A stretch of DNA of 64,000 nucleotides from Dyadobacter alkalitolerans DSM 23607 (GCF_000428845.1 NZ_AUAS01000003.1:186001-250000), one strand, 5' to 3'; shown: positions 44,947 to 55,201, counted from the stretch's first letter. Numbers and translations: made by a program. The notes: generated from the sequence alone by a model not told the origin.

Positions 44947-46773
44947 CTAAACTAATTGTTCCTCTTTGCTAATGGGCAGCCAGACTGTAAATGTGCTGCC
45001 TTCGCCTGGTTTACTTTGCACGTGAACGGTTCCATCATGCGCTTCCACCATTTTTTTAACATAGCTCAATCCCAGTCCGAAACCCTTCACATCATGCACA
45101 TTACCCGTAGGAATGCGGTAGAATGTATCAAAAATGCGGTGCTGCTGTTCCCGGCCCATGCCGATCCCGCTGTCGGAAATGGCAATGTTAATGCCATCAT
45201 TCTCATTCCAGGTCCTGATGCGGATATGCAGTTTCTCAGGCGAGTATTTGATAGCATTGTCAATCAGGTTATTAAGGATATTTGAAATGTGAATTTCATC
45301 GCCTGAAACCACTTCATGCGTTGCTTCGAAATCAAGATCGATCTCACCATCCCGCTGCTCGATCTGGACACTCTGCGCATTTAACGCTTTACCGATCAGA
45401 TCGTGCACATCCGCCTGGCTGATCTTTAATTTGACATGTCCTTTATCCAGAAGCGCCATTTGCAACACTTTTTCGACATGCGTTCCCAGTCTTTTATTTT
45501 CTTCCTTAATGATGCCCAGATACCGGTCGAGCCTCGAACCGATTGCGGCCTGCTGGATCGCCGACGAGTTTTCCTGTGCCATTTCCGCTGCTAATGCAAT
45601 GGTTGAAATCGGCGTTTTGAACTCGTGGGTCATGTTGTTGATGAAATCATTTTTAATGTCTGAAAGCTTTTTCTGGCGCAAGATCGTAGTAACCGCCATG
45701 TAAAAGCAGGCCATAATGACGATAATCAAAATCCCCGAACCACCGAACATTACTCCCATGTTGCTCAGAATGTACTTTTGCTGATCAGGGAAGTATACAT
45801 ATAAAGAATTAGGTGCATTAATGGTCTCACTGGGAAAAAGATCTGCTTTGTAAGACTTTTCTTCCCATTCCCGTGGCCTGAGGCTTGCCGTGGAAAAGAT
45901 CAGACTGTTGTCTGACCGGCCTCTCACCGCAAATTCGTAGGGCAGCGTGATGCCGCTTTCAACAAACTCCTTTTTCAACAATGTATCCAGCAAGAACCTG
46001 TTAACGCGCTGCTCAATAGGTCTTTTAGTATAAATAAAATCCTTCATTACCTCTTTCAGCAATGATGCCCGATCGGGTTCTGCGTCGCTGATCACAGCAC
46101 TAGTGCTTTTGCCATTTTTTCTTGACTCAGGAATAGCAACCTGGCGGTTTGCGATCCTCCTCTGAGCAGAATCGGGGTGCATTCCGTTGCCTGTCTGATA
46201 TTTCCTGGCATCACTATCCTGCATTCCTCTGAATGCATTGCCCAGGCGCCTTTCGTCGTCTAATCTTCTGCGCATGAATTCGTCAATCCCGGCAGCGCCA
46301 TATTGCTGAGCCTGGAAAAATTCTTCCATAATCTGCTGCTGGTGCTCCACCATCACCCGGAAATTGGGGCTGAGCACATCTGTAGGAACGGCTTCGGTAA
46401 TGATCTGATAATGAATTTCCTCGCCATTAGGTCCGATCGCGATCTCCATGCGGGGCTGCGCTCGCTGAGCGAGCTCACCGGCAGGTTTGGTTTTGGCCGC
46501 CGGCGTCTTTTTGATGGGGGTATGCCGCAGCTGGGTAATGCGGTTCAGCTTGCTTTTCTGTTGTTCGGTTTCAATCCTGCGTTGCAGCAGATACATCATT
46601 TCCTGCTTTTCGAGGCGATGCACTACTTGCTGTACAGATTCCGAAACCTTTTGGTTGAACTGCTCATTGCGGATTGCAATCGCCTCACGGATCCAATACC
46701 ATTGAAATCCAATAAGGCCTATGAGCGCAATGCACATTAAGCCGACTATTATCTGAATTTTCCTCTTCGTCAT
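44947..46773 (-). CDS. Sensor histidine kinase (orphan)
   Basis: A 608-aa membrane sensor. One helix near residues 7-28 and one near 345-370 enclose a ~315-residue periplasmic domain that is rich in Gln, Arg and Glu and shows no known fold. The cytoplasmic part has a HisKA dimerisation/phosphoacceptor domain with His383 in NNMTHEFKTP and an ATPase domain with N box NLIDNAIKYSP and G boxes DSGIGMG and GFGLGLSYV. No HAMP domain is evident and no response regulator is adjacent. It is divergent from a secreted protein gene, with which it shares a 171-base promoter region; that link is inferred. Confidence 0.93.
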   Translation of the reverse strand: MTKRKIQIIVGLMCIALIGLIGFQWYWIREAIAIRNEQFNQKVSESVQQVVHRLEKQEMMYLLQRRIETEQQKSKLNRITQLRHTPIKKTPAAKTKPAGELAQRAQPRMEIAIGPNGEEIHYQIITEAVPTDVLSPNFRVMVEHQQQIMEEFFQAQQYGAAGIDEFMRRRLDDERRLGNAFRGMQDSDARKYQTGNGMHPDSAQRRIANRQVAIPESRKNGKSTSAVISDAEPDRASLLKEVMKDFIYTKRPIEQRVNRFLLDTLLKKEFVESGITLPYEFAVRGRSDNSLIFSTASLRPREWEEKSYKADLFPSETINAPNSLYVYFPDQQKYILSNMGVMFGGSGILIIVIMACFYMAVTTILRQKKLSDIKNDFINNMTHEFKTPISTIALAAEMAQENSSAIQQAAIGSRLDRYLGIIKEENKRLGTHVEKVLQMALLDKGHVKLKISQADVHDLIGKALNAQSVQIEQRDGEIDLDFEATHEVVSGDEIHISNILNNLIDNAIKYSPEKLHIRIRTWNENDGINIAISDSGIGMGREQQHRIFDTFYRIPTGNVHDVKGFGLGLSYVKKMVEAHDGTVHVQSKPGEGSTFTVWLPISKEEQLV

Positions 46774-46903
46774 AAATTTAAATTCTCCGGTGCAACGCGC
46801 ACGCCGGATTGACCGACATTATTGCTGAAAACAAATTTAACGCATCCGCCCGGGCCAATCTTGTTTTTAACAAAATTTAACACCCACTGAAAAACGCTTC
46901 TGA

Positions 46904-46911
46904 TAATTTTG
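46904..46911 (+). promoter_or_regulatory. -7 box TAATTTTG for the secreted-protein gene
   Basis: A perfect TAnnTTTG match 34 bases upstream of the gene at 46945. The divergent sensor-kinase gene starts on the other side of this 171-base region. Confidence 0.45.
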
Positions 46912-46944
46912 TAATTCATTCATACACATAACCTAATCTTACTT

Positions 46945-47748
46945 ATGAGGACTTCTTTTTTAAACAAAATCATGTTGACATTGCTGCTTACTGGCGCAAC
47001 TGCAATGCTAGCACAGGCACAGGAAGATAAACCGGAAAAACCCGGAAAGGAGGAAAAGGCAACCATTCGCATCAAGGTTACCGGGGAAAAGGATGGTAGA
47101 ACGGAGAGCAAGGAGCGGAGTTATCGCGTGGGCGCTATGACGGACGACGAACGGGATAAGTTTGTGGACAAAGTCCTGGACTCATTGGGTGTTGATAAAA
47201 AGAAAAATAACCAGATGGTTTCGGTGACCATTGATGACGGCGATGAGGATGTGGCCGCAAAAAAGCGGCGCAAAGTGATCATTGACCACCGTGATGACCG
47301 GGAGCCGCTGGCTTATCACTGGAAAGGCGATTTTTCCAATGATTTTGAATTCAATACCGAGAATTTCAAAAAGCATATGCGGACTTTTGAAAACGAATGG
47401 AAACCAAAGACCAAAATGCTTATGCGTGATATGGAACATTTTGGCAATGAAATGGGTGAATTCTGGAATAAGGAAGTCGTGAAACCGGCAAGTGTGCGTT
47501 CGCTGACTGCTTATACAAATAATCCTGATAATGGTGTCCTGAACCTTAAATTCGGCGTTCCGCAAAAGGGCGATGTGAGCGTAATTGTTACGGATACGAA
47601 AGGAAAAGAGGTTGGAAAGAAAGAAATCAAGGACTTTGAGGGTGAGTTTGTGGGACAGATCGAATTAAAGAAAAATACAAAAGGAACCGTTTTCGTAACC
47701 GTTGTGCAAAACGACGACGGGGCCGTCAAACGAGTGGTTATTCCCTGA
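46945..47748 (+). CDS. Secreted protein with T9SS-like C-terminal domain
   Basis: A 267-aa protein with a signal peptide (residues about 1-26, ending AQAQ), a highly charged middle (KPGKEEKATIRIKVTGEK; MTDDERDKFVDKV), a putative helical region rich in Phe/Met/Glu (about 130-180), and a C-terminal ~80-residue domain: NNPDNGVLNLKFGVPQKGDV, VIVTDTKGKEVG and VTVVQNDDG. The last resembles a T9SS type A sorting domain, so it may be secreted and anchored outside the cell. Its function is unknown. It is divergent from the orphan sensor kinase and could be its target; that is inference. Confidence 0.72.
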   Translation: MRTSFLNKIMLTLLLTGATAMLAQAQEDKPEKPGKEEKATIRIKVTGEKDGRTESKERSYRVGAMTDDERDKFVDKVLDSLGVDKKKNNQMVSVTIDDGDEDVAAKKRRKVIIDHRDDREPLAYHWKGDFSNDFEFNTENFKKHMRTFENEWKPKTKMLMRDMEHFGNEMGEFWNKEVVKPASVRSLTAYTNNPDNGVLNLKFGVPQKGDVSVIVTDTKGKEVGKKEIKDFEGEFVGQIELKKNTKGTVFVTVVQNDDGAVKRVVIP

Positions 47749-47771
47749 TTTATTCTAAAAAATATTCCATG

Positions 47772-47805
47772 TCCTCCTGATTTTAAGCCATCAGGAGGAT
47801 TTTTT
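47772..47805 (+). terminator. Intrinsic terminator after the secreted-protein gene
   Basis: TCCTCCTGA (47772-47780) and TCAGGAGGA (47791-47799) form a perfect 9-bp stem with a 10-base loop, followed by six T. It starts 24 bases after the stop. Confidence 0.9.
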
Positions 47806-47852
47806 ATTGTAAAAATACTACTAACTATTAGGCTGGCATTTATTTAGAATTG

Positions 47853-47860
47853 TAAATTTG
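47853..47860 (+). promoter_or_regulatory. -7 box TAAATTTG for adk
   Basis: A perfect TAnnTTTG match 45 bases upstream of the adk start. Confidence 0.45.
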
Positions 47861-47904
47861 CCGAAAAACTCCATTCCACTGCGACATCAATTTTTTTTGC
47901 AACT

Positions 47905-48486
47905 ATGCTGAATCTTATACTGTTTGGCCCTCCGGGTGCAGGTAAAGGCACTCAAAGTGAAAATATTATTGCTAAATACAAACTGATACACCTTTCGACA
48001 GGTGATCTCCTGCGTTCAGAAATCCAGGCAGGATCAGAATTGGGCCTTCAAGCAAAAACGTTGATGGATCAGGGCATTTTGGTTCCTGACGAGGTGGTGA
48101 TCGGAATGATCGACAATAAGCTGAAAGAGCACCGGAATGCTGCAGGTTTTATCTTCGACGGATTCCCTCGGACTGTAAAGCAATCGGAGGCGCTTGACCA
48201 GCTTTTGGCTAGCTACAATGAAAGTATTTCTGTAATGATTGCACTGGTTGTAGACGATAATGAACTCCTTGCTCGTTTGCTTAACCGTGGAAAGACTTCC
48301 GGCCGTCCTGATGATCAGAATGAAGAACTGATCAGCAAACGCATCCAGGAATATAACAGCAAAACCAAACCGGTTGCTGACTATTACCAGGAACAAGGCA
48401 AATTTGTCGCCATCGACGGAATTGGTGAGATTGATTTCATCTTTGAAGAAATTACCAAGGCAATTTCGACAGTTACTATTAAATAA
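47905..48486 (+). CDS. adk: Adenylate kinase
   Basis: A 193-aa short-type adenylate kinase. The P-loop is [10 protein letters not shown] starting at residue 8, the AMP-binding region includes [12 protein letters not shown] and [10 protein letters not shown], and the short LID lies around [12 protein letters not shown] without zinc cysteines. It interconverts AMP, ADP and ATP. The next gene, obgE, begins 20 bases after its stop, so the two likely form an operon. Confidence 0.96.
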   Translation: MLNLILFGPPGAGKGTQSENIIAKYKLIHLSTGDLLRSEIQAGSELGLQAKTLMDQGILVPDEVVIGMIDNKLKEHRNAAGFIFDGFPRTVKQSEALDQLLASYNESISVMIALVVDDNELLARLLNRGKTSGRPDDQNEELISKRIQEYNSKTKPVADYYQEQGKFVAIDGIGEIDFIFEEITKAISTVTIK

Positions 48487-48506
48487 TTTACTCATTCACT
48501 ATACAC

Positions 48507-49514
48507 ATGGCTTCCTCCAACTTTATTGATTACGTCAAAATTAATGTGCGCTCCGGTTCTGGCGGTGCGGGTTCCCTGCATTTCAGAAGGGAAAAACACG
48601 TTGAAAAAGGCGGGCCGGACGGCGGCGACGGTGGCCGCGGCGGCCACGTAATCCTGAAAGGGAACAGCCAGCTATGGACACTGCTCCACCTGAAATACAC
48701 CAAGCACATCAAAGCCTTTGACGGAAAAGGCGGTGAAGGCGGAAGACGTTCAGGCTCGATCGGTAAGGACATTATCCTCGAAGTGCCGCTAGGCACCATT
48801 GCCAAAAATGCGGAAACCGGTGAACAACTTTTTGAAATTACGGAAGACGGTCAGGAAGTGATCTTGCTGAAAGGCGGTCGCGGCGGAATGGGTAACGACC
48901 ATTTCAAATCTGCTACGAATCAGACTCCGCAACATGCGCAGACAGGAGAAGCTGGTCTTGAAGCCTGGATTATCCTGGAATTGAAGGTGTTAGCAGACGT
49001 TGGTCTGGTTGGTTTCCCCAATGCAGGCAAGTCAACATTGCTTTCCGTTGTTTCGGCTGCCCGGCCAGAAATCGCTGATTATCCTTTCACTACATTGGTG
49101 CCCAACCTGGGCGTAGTTTCTTACCGGGACTACAAATCCTTCGTGATGGCCGACATTCCTGGCATTATCGAAGGCGCATCACAAGGAAAAGGCCTTGGCT
49201 TGCGTTTTTTACGACACATAGAAAGAAATTCCATCTTACTGTTCATGGTTCCGGCTGACAGTGAAGATATTAACGCCGAATACGAAACATTGCTTCAAGA
49301 GCTAAGAATATACAATCCTTCCCTTCTCGATAAGAGCCGCATTCTCGCCATCTCAAAAACTGACGTTCTTTCCGAAGAAGAACGCGCAGATTTAAAATCA
49401 CAAATCCCAGCCTCCATACCCAGTATTTTCATTTCTGCAATTACCCAAGAAGGAATTGAACAATTGAAAGATCAGATATGGAACCTCATCAATTTGCCGT
49501 TGTCCGTAAAATAA
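48507..49514 (+). CDS. obgE: GTPase Obg/CgtA
   Basis: A 335-aa Obg GTPase. The Gly-rich Obg fold spans residues 1-160 ([34 protein letters not shown]), then the G domain with G1 GFPNAGKST at 169-177, G3 [10 protein letters not shown] and G4 ISKTD. The C-terminal OCT domain of some Obg proteins is missing. Obg takes part in 50S ribosome assembly and stress signalling. It lies in an operon with adk. Confidence 0.96.
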   Translation: MASSNFIDYVKINVRSGSGGAGSLHFRREKHVEKGGPDGGDGGRGGHVILKGNSQLWTLLHLKYTKHIKAFDGKGGEGGRRSGSIGKDIILEVPLGTIAKNAETGEQLFEITEDGQEVILLKGGRGGMGNDHFKSATNQTPQHAQTGEAGLEAWIILELKVLADVGLVGFPNAGKSTLLSVVSAARPEIADYPFTTLVPNLGVVSYRDYKSFVMADIPGIIEGASQGKGLGLRFLRHIERNSILLFMVPADSEDINAEYETLLQELRIYNPSLLDKSRILAISKTDVLSEEERADLKSQIPASIPSIFISAITQEGIEQLKDQIWNLINLPLSVK

Positions 49515-49589
49515 TATTTTCTTGAAACAGGCAACCAATTGATGCAATTTGTGTGTCCAAGAAGTTATTCTACTGAATTATTTTTACTC

Positions 49590-52500
49590 ATGAAGCACTA
49601 TCTACCATACTTGTTCTGGGTAGGATCAATCTTTCTTTCGTTCACCTCTTCTGCACAAGTAAACATTGATTTTCCAACGGATCGAGCTGTTTTTCAACGG
49701 AATAAGGGTAATGTTGCCAACATTTACATTTCAGGCACATACAAAAAGATCACTACACGCATCGACGCGCGATTAGAAGCCATTAACGGGCAAGGGATCT
49801 CCACTGACTGGAAAGAGATTTCGAACAATCCGCAGGGTGGCTTGTACACAGGCGCCATCGAAGGGACAGGAGGCTGGTATACACTTTATGTACGCGCTTT
49901 TAATGGCGACCAGCAGCTCGGTGAACCTGCCCGGATAGACCATGTAGGCATCGGCGAAGTGTTTATTATTGCCGGTCAGTCCAATGCAGAAGGTTTCGAA
50001 CATTTCGGTTCCCAAGGTGCGCAGGACGACCGTGTAAGCACCGTAAACAGGCTCTATAATCAGTCTTTTCCAGAGACTTATGACCGTCATCCGCAATTTA
50101 GCCACTTAGATGCCGAAACAAAGATCAGCCCCCGGGGACAGTCTGCATGGAGCTGGGGAAGGCTTGGCGATCAGCTTGTTAACAAACTTAAGGTGCCCGT
50201 TTTATTTTTCAATGTAGCCTGGACAGGAACTGCTGTCCGAAACTGGAAAGAGAGTATAGATGGGCCGACGCAATCGGTCTATGCACCAGTTAACTTTGAA
50301 CCCTTCGGGATGCCCTATGGAAACATGCGTAATGTTATTCAGCGCCTAACGCCCATTACCGGGTTGAGAGGGATTCTCTGGCAACAAGGCGAGTCTGATA
50401 ACTATGCACCATCAACAAGCACCGATTCCTATTTCAACGATCTAAAAAAAGTGATTGAAACCAGCAGAAACGATGCTGGTGAAAACATTTCCTGGGTTGT
50501 TTCACTTACTTCTTATGATAACCGGCTCGGGGCAACTTCCCGTGTTACGGACGGACAGCAACGGGTTATCAATAATGTCCCTAACGTATTCCAGGGACCG
50601 AACACGGATTTGCTCCAAATCCCGCGTCCGGCAGAAGGTGAAGGCGTTCACTTCAAGGATGACGGGCTGAGGCAGCTGGCCGATGCCTGGGCGCAGCAAC
50701 TTAACGATAACTTTTTTGCAAATTCGAACCCCTACCAAGGCGTTAGGCCCTTAAGGGTAACCGCATCCTGCGCTGGCAACGGTAATCTCAACCTGGAAGC
50801 GGACAATGTTGGTCTTTCCCAATTCAGCTGGAGCAATGGTTCGAATTCAAGCAATACCCAGGTTGGAAACGGCACGCATAGCGTGAGCGCCCGCGATGGA
50901 AAAGGACGTTATATCTTCTCTCCGAATATCAGGATCAATGACAACATTCAACCTAATAAGCCGATTATACAGCTAGAAGGAAGCAATCCGGTTTGCCTTG
51001 GGAATACGGCAACATTGATATCCAACACTTCTGAAAACATCAGATGGAGCAACGGCTCCACCAGCGATCGCGTGCCTGTGACCACGGGTGGAGAATATTT
51101 CGTTACAACCAGGAATTTTTATGGCTGCGAATCGACGTCCGACAAGATTACAATGACGGTCTCCACTTCGCCCTTGCCGCCTAAACCAAAGATTGTGGCT
51201 TCCGGTGTGCTCGAATTCTGCGATGGCGGCGAAGTAAGCCTTACTTCCGACTCAAAGTTGAAAAATGCCTGGTCAAACGGCGGAAACACAGCGACCATTG
51301 TCGTGAAATCTTCCGGTGAATATCGGGTAAGAGCACTGGATGAAGTTGGGTGCTATTCACCTGATTCTGACCCTGTTAATGTTAAAGTGAATGCATTACC
51401 GCAAAAGCCTGTGGTTGCTTTGAGCGGCAACACTACTTTTTGCCAGGGTGAAAATTTGATCATGACTTCCAACTACGATAGCGGAAACATATGGAGCACA
51501 GCCGCAACTTCAAAAGCCATTACGGTGACTGCCTCAGGCACCTTCTCTTTGAAACAGCGTGATTCCAATGGCTGTGAATCAACTTCGGACGAGATAGCGG
51601 TGAAAGTAAATACTCTTCCTGCAACACCAGCCATCACTGCACTTCGCCCAACCACATTCTGCCTTCGTGACTATACCACATTAAGAAGCAGCGAAGCGTT
51701 CTCTTATGTGTGGAGCAACGGCGAAACCGGCAGGGAAATCGAGATCCGGAATTCCGGTAATTTTACAATTGCTGCGAAAGATGAAAACGGTTGTGTTTCT
51801 CCGGTGTCACCAGTGGTAAGGGTTGTGGCGAATGTTCTTCCTGAAACGCCAACAATCCGCGCTGACGGCCCTACGGTTTTCTGCGCAGATCTTAGCGTTA
51901 ATTTGCAATCCTCACCGGCGGCGGCGTTCCTATGGAGCAATGGCGCTTCAACACAATCATTGAAAGTGACCACGCCCGGAACATTCTCCGTGCAGACTAT
52001 CAACGAGTTCCAATGCTTTTCTGATCCTAGTAACCAGATCACAACAGAAACACTTGCCCTGCCGCCAGCACCCAATATTGCTGCGGAGGGCCCCACCACT
52101 TTCTGCGACGGTGACTTTGTTGTGCTAAAGGCAACATTGGGAAATACATTCTTTTGGAACACCCTCGATGAAGGCGAAAGCATTCAGGCAGACACAACGG
52201 GCAGCTATGCCGCCCGGGCCCGGGATGAAAAAGGCTGTTACTCACCATTCTCAAGATCAATCCAGGTGGATGTAAAGCCTACGCCTACGCGGCCGACCAT
52301 TAAGCAGATCGGCGTGTTTACGTTGCTGGCAGAAAACAATTTAAATTCAGGAGATCACGTATGGAAGCTTAACGGACAGGAACTGACCGAAAACGGAACA
52401 ACATTGAAAGCGATCCAGTCGGGAAGTTATGTTGTCAATAATACGGTGGTTTACAGCCCGACGTTAACCTGTTTATCAGATTTTTCTGATCCCTTCAGTT

Positions 52501-52766
52501 TTATTGCAGATACCCGGAATCCAGGTTTCGTTACTTATCCAAACCCGGTTGTCGACGGCAAGATCACTATTGAAACATTACAAAACCTGAATAACGCCGA
52601 AGTTCAGATCATCGACAGCCGCGGGGTTATTCACAGAACCTTCACAGTAAAGAAATTTGACAGTCAGCAATTCTTTAATATCCAGGGCTTATCAAGTGGT
52701 TTCTACGTGGTGCGGATTGTTTCGGTGGCGTTTACTGCATCCCAAAAGCTGATAATTGTTCAGTAA
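49590..52766 (+). CDS. Secreted sialate O-acetylesterase-like protein with Ig-like modules (T9SS cargo)
   Basis: A 1058-aa modular protein. A signal peptide (about residues 1-30, ending SSAQ) leads to an SGNH/SASA esterase domain (about 30-380) with the catalytic Ser in EVFIIAGQSNAEGF, the ILWQQGESD block and the His/Asp-containing EGVHFKDDGLRQLADAW. Seven Ig-like modules follow, each beginning with a Cys and carrying W-S-N-G/T (for example CDGGEVSLTSDSKLKNAWSN), then a degenerate eighth, and a C-terminal T9SS type A sorting domain (FVTYPNPVVDGKITIE). The domain likely deacetylates sugars or related polymers outside the cell. An in-frame ATG at 49539 lies upstream, but 49590 starts the signal peptide. 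A paralogue follows. Confidence 0.88.
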   Translation: MKHYLPYLFWVGSIFLSFTSSAQVNIDFPTDRAVFQRNKGNVANIYISGTYKKITTRIDARLEAINGQGISTDWKEISNNPQGGLYTGAIEGTGGWYTLYVRAFNGDQQLGEPARIDHVGIGEVFIIAGQSNAEGFEHFGSQGAQDDRVSTVNRLYNQSFPETYDRHPQFSHLDAETKISPRGQSAWSWGRLGDQLVNKLKVPVLFFNVAWTGTAVRNWKESIDGPTQSVYAPVNFEPFGMPYGNMRNVIQRLTPITGLRGILWQQGESDNYAPSTSTDSYFNDLKKVIETSRNDAGENISWVVSLTSYDNRLGATSRVTDGQQRVINNVPNVFQGPNTDLLQIPRPAEGEGVHFKDDGLRQLADAWAQQLNDNFFANSNPYQGVRPLRVTASCAGNGNLNLEADNVGLSQFSWSNGSNSSNTQVGNGTHSVSARDGKGRYIFSPNIRINDNIQPNKPIIQLEGSNPVCLGNTATLISNTSENIRWSNGSTSDRVPVTTGGEYFVTTRNFYGCESTSDKITMTVSTSPLPPKPKIVASGVLEFCDGGEVSLTSDSKLKNAWSNGGNTATIVVKSSGEYRVRALDEVGCYSPDSDPVNVKVNALPQKPVVALSGNTTFCQGENLIMTSNYDSGNIWSTAATSKAITVTASGTFSLKQRDSNGCESTSDEIAVKVNTLPATPAITALRPTTFCLRDYTTLRSSEAFSYVWSNGETGREIEIRNSGNFTIAAKDENGCVSPVSPVVRVVANVLPETPTIRADGPTVFCADLSVNLQSSPAAAFLWSNGASTQSLKVTTPGTFSVQTINEFQCFSDPSNQITTETLALPPAPNIAAEGPTTFCDGDFVVLKATLGNTFFWNTLDEGESIQADTTGSYAARARDEKGCYSPFSRSIQVDVKPTPTRPTIKQIGVFTLLAENNLNSGDHVWKLNGQELTENGTTLKAIQSGSYVVNNTVVYSPTLTCLSDFSDPFSFIADTRNPGFVTYPNPVVDGKITIETLQNLNNAEVQIIDSRGVIHRTFTVKKFDSQQFFNIQGLSSGFYVVRIVSVAFTASQKLIIVQ

Positions 52767-52832
52767 ACGGTCGTAGCGCCAGTGATGTAATCAAAAAAAC
52801 GGAATAGTGATATTTTAGCAAAAATAATCATT

Positions 52833-52840
52833 TACATTTG
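52833..52840 (+). promoter_or_regulatory. -7 box TACATTTG for the second esterase gene
   Basis: A perfect TAnnTTTG match. It would start transcription near 52847, which makes an ATG at 52854 nearly leaderless and favours the ATG at 52929 as the start. Confidence 0.45.
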
Positions 52841-52928
52841 TGACCGTTTTGTAATGGCGCACACGCCGAAGTTGAAAAAATCCAACATCCATCAGATATA
52901 CAAATTTTTACCCTGTTTAAGAATTCCA

Positions 52929-55079
52929 ATGCGTTATAGAATTATTCTCCCGGTTGTGGCAAAGGCATTGCTGTTAATCAGTATTATATCTTCAACAGCT
53001 TTCTCGCAAATCCGAATCACTTCACCGGCTTTCCAGGCTGTATATCAGCAAAGTGTTAGGGGACAGAGAGAGATAACCGTTACAGGAACATTTACTGTCC
53101 CGATGGACAAAGTTGAAGCCCGCGCCGTGCCTGTTGTGGAAGGTCAGGGCTTTCCAACACCTTGGGAAACTTTGCAGCAAGCTCCAAAGGGCGGCGTTTT
53201 TAAAGGAAATATTACATTAATGGGTGGCTGGTATTCGCTCGAAGTCCGTGGACTTTCAGATGGAAAAGTTGTTGGCCGCGACATTCTTTCCAGGTTAGGC
53301 GTAGGCGAAGTTTTTATCATCGCAGGACAGTCTAATGCACAAGGCTTAAAGAAATATCCGGGACCATCCGCTCAGGATGACCGCGTTATGTATATTTCAA
53401 ACTATAACAATGACGATGTCGATCGTTTGACCGATCCTGTCCCACCCGCTTTTTCTAAAATATCAAGAGACCTTGGAATAATGTCTCCGAGAGGCCAGTC
53501 GGCATGGTGCTGGGGCGTATTGGGTGATTTGCTGGTTGCGAAGCTGAATGTTCCCGTATTGTTCATCAATGCAGCCTGGGAAGGAACTTCCATTGAGAAC
53601 TGGGCGAGCAGCGCAAAGGGTTTGACTACAAAAAATAAATACGGCGGTTTCGTCTATCCTCCCCAAATGCCATTTGCCAACCTGAGAATTGCTGCACGGA
53701 ATTATGGCAATCAATATGGTGTGAGAGCGGTGTTGTGGATGCAGGGAGAAACGGATGCTTTGTTTAAAACTCCTGCGGCGTCTTACCGTGAAGATCTTCA
53801 ATTCATTATGAACAGGTTGGGTGCTGAAACCGGGGACAAGCGCATTACCTGGGTTATTGCCCGGACTTCCAGAACGTCGGCGGGTGACAGGATCCCTTCT
53901 ACAATTAATCCTGAGATCATTGCTGCTCAGAATGCTGTTTTAGATACACGTTTTAATCCTACGTATCCTGGACCGGAAACGGATCCATTAGTTCCCAACC
54001 GCGGTGATAACACGCACTTTGTTGGAGAAAGCCCATCGGATTTTGAGGGTACGAACCGGGCTCTTACGATCCTTGCAAATGCCTGGAATGAAAGTCTTGA
54101 TGCGAACTTTTTCTCAACGGCTACACCAACGAACCCTGCTCCAATCCCTGATATCGAAGCAGCATGTGTAACTGAAAATAATGCTGTTACCATCACTTTA
54201 CCAACCGGTTTCGCGTCCTACGAATGGACGAACGGCGCCACCGGCAACAGCATTACGGTTTCTGATGCAGGAACTTACCGCGCAACTGTGAAGGACAATG
54301 CTGGCAATTCGATTTTGACTTCTGTTGTTGTGCTGGATAATGGTGCAAAACCAGTTCAGCCGACGATTCAGCAGCAGGGCGATCAGCAGGCTTGCTTTGA
54401 CTCTGCTTTCCAATTCTCCGTGGCCGATGGAACGGACATTTACAGCTGGTACAAACAGGGATCAAATACAGTGGTGGCAACCGGCGCAACTGCACAAATT
54501 GCGGAAAGCGGTAATTACTATGTGAAGGGAAGGAATATTTTCGGCTGTGTTTCTGAAAATTCGGCTGCTTCCTCACTCATCATCAGACCGGAAATTCCTA
54601 AACCGGTTATTGAACCATCAGGCCCTTTCAGCATTATGGCTTCCATACCGGCAGATTTGGATGCGAAATTCCTGTGGCGCAGACCAGGAACAGAGTCGGA
54701 TACGACTGCTAACCTGATCAAAATATTAAAAACAGGCGAGTACTCCGCAAGAGCACAAGTGGTTTTCCAGCTTGGAGATGATTTGCTGACATGCTATTCA
54801 GACACGGCTTCCCGCGAGTTCAAAACCAATGAGCAAAACGAAGTTGTAATTTACCCGAATCCAAGCGAGGGCAATTATGTTTATATCGAGTCAAGAGATA
54901 ACATCCGCAACGCGGCCGTAACGATCTTTGACATTTATGGAAGGGTGATCAGAACAACAACACCAAGACTTCTGGACAGCCGCATTGAAATTGATACAAG
55001 ATATCTGCCGACAGGTAAATACATTCTGAGAGTAACCGGCGAGGGTCAAAGCCTTACCAAGCAGATTGTGATCCGATAA
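52929..55079 (+). CDS. Secreted sialate O-acetylesterase-like protein, shorter paralogue (T9SS cargo)
   Basis: A 716-aa paralogue of the preceding gene. It has a signal peptide (ending TAFSQ), an SGNH/SASA domain with EVFIIAGQSNAQGLK, VLWMQGETD and DNTHFVGESPSDFEG, then only two Ig-like modules (one with WTNGATGNS) and a degenerate third, and a T9SS type A C-terminal domain (VVIYPNPSEGNYVYIESRDN). The start at 52929 is preferred over 52854 because of the -7 box position and the signal peptide. The pair suggests gene duplication with different surface-module number. Confidence 0.88.
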   Translation: MRYRIILPVVAKALLLISIISSTAFSQIRITSPAFQAVYQQSVRGQREITVTGTFTVPMDKVEARAVPVVEGQGFPTPWETLQQAPKGGVFKGNITLMGGWYSLEVRGLSDGKVVGRDILSRLGVGEVFIIAGQSNAQGLKKYPGPSAQDDRVMYISNYNNDDVDRLTDPVPPAFSKISRDLGIMSPRGQSAWCWGVLGDLLVAKLNVPVLFINAAWEGTSIENWASSAKGLTTKNKYGGFVYPPQMPFANLRIAARNYGNQYGVRAVLWMQGETDALFKTPAASYREDLQFIMNRLGAETGDKRITWVIARTSRTSAGDRIPSTINPEIIAAQNAVLDTRFNPTYPGPETDPLVPNRGDNTHFVGESPSDFEGTNRALTILANAWNESLDANFFSTATPTNPAPIPDIEAACVTENNAVTITLPTGFASYEWTNGATGNSITVSDAGTYRATVKDNAGNSILTSVVVLDNGAKPVQPTIQQQGDQQACFDSAFQFSVADGTDIYSWYKQGSNTVVATGATAQIAESGNYYVKGRNIFGCVSENSAASSLIIRPEIPKPVIEPSGPFSIMASIPADLDAKFLWRRPGTESDTTANLIKILKTGEYSARAQVVFQLGDDLLTCYSDTASREFKTNEQNEVVIYPNPSEGNYVYIESRDNIRNAAVTIFDIYGRVIRTTTPRLLDSRIEIDTRYLPTGKYILRVTGEGQSLTKQIVIR

Positions 55080-55104
55080 GGTTCAAACCTCCTATTTTTT
55101 GTTC

Positions 55105-55130
55105 ATAAGCCCCGGCCATCCGGGGCTTAT
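55105..55130 (+). terminator. Strong hairpin after the second esterase
   Basis: ATAAGCCCCGG and CCGGGGCTTAT form a perfect 11-bp stem with a four-base loop, 25 bases after the stop. Only two T follow before AG, so it is a weaker intrinsic terminator than others here, or acts as a transcript-end stabiliser. Confidence 0.6.
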
Positions 55131-55170
55131 TTAGTATCATACTAATTAGGCAAAAGATAAAGTAAAGAAT

Positions 55171-55201
55171 TTGATTGATAAATTTGCAAAGGCTAATTTT
55201 G
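55171..55201 (+). promoter_or_regulatory. Candidate nuo operon promoter
   Basis: TTG at 55171 and TAATTTTG at 55194-55201 are separated by 20 bases, a good Bacteroidota -33/-7 pair. A second TAAATTTG lies at 55179-55186. The nuoA start is 75 bases downstream. Confidence 0.5.

Noticed and set aside
55105-55130. Full intrinsic terminator after the second esterase
   Set aside because: The stem is excellent but lacks a proper T-run, so I lowered the confidence instead of calling it certain.
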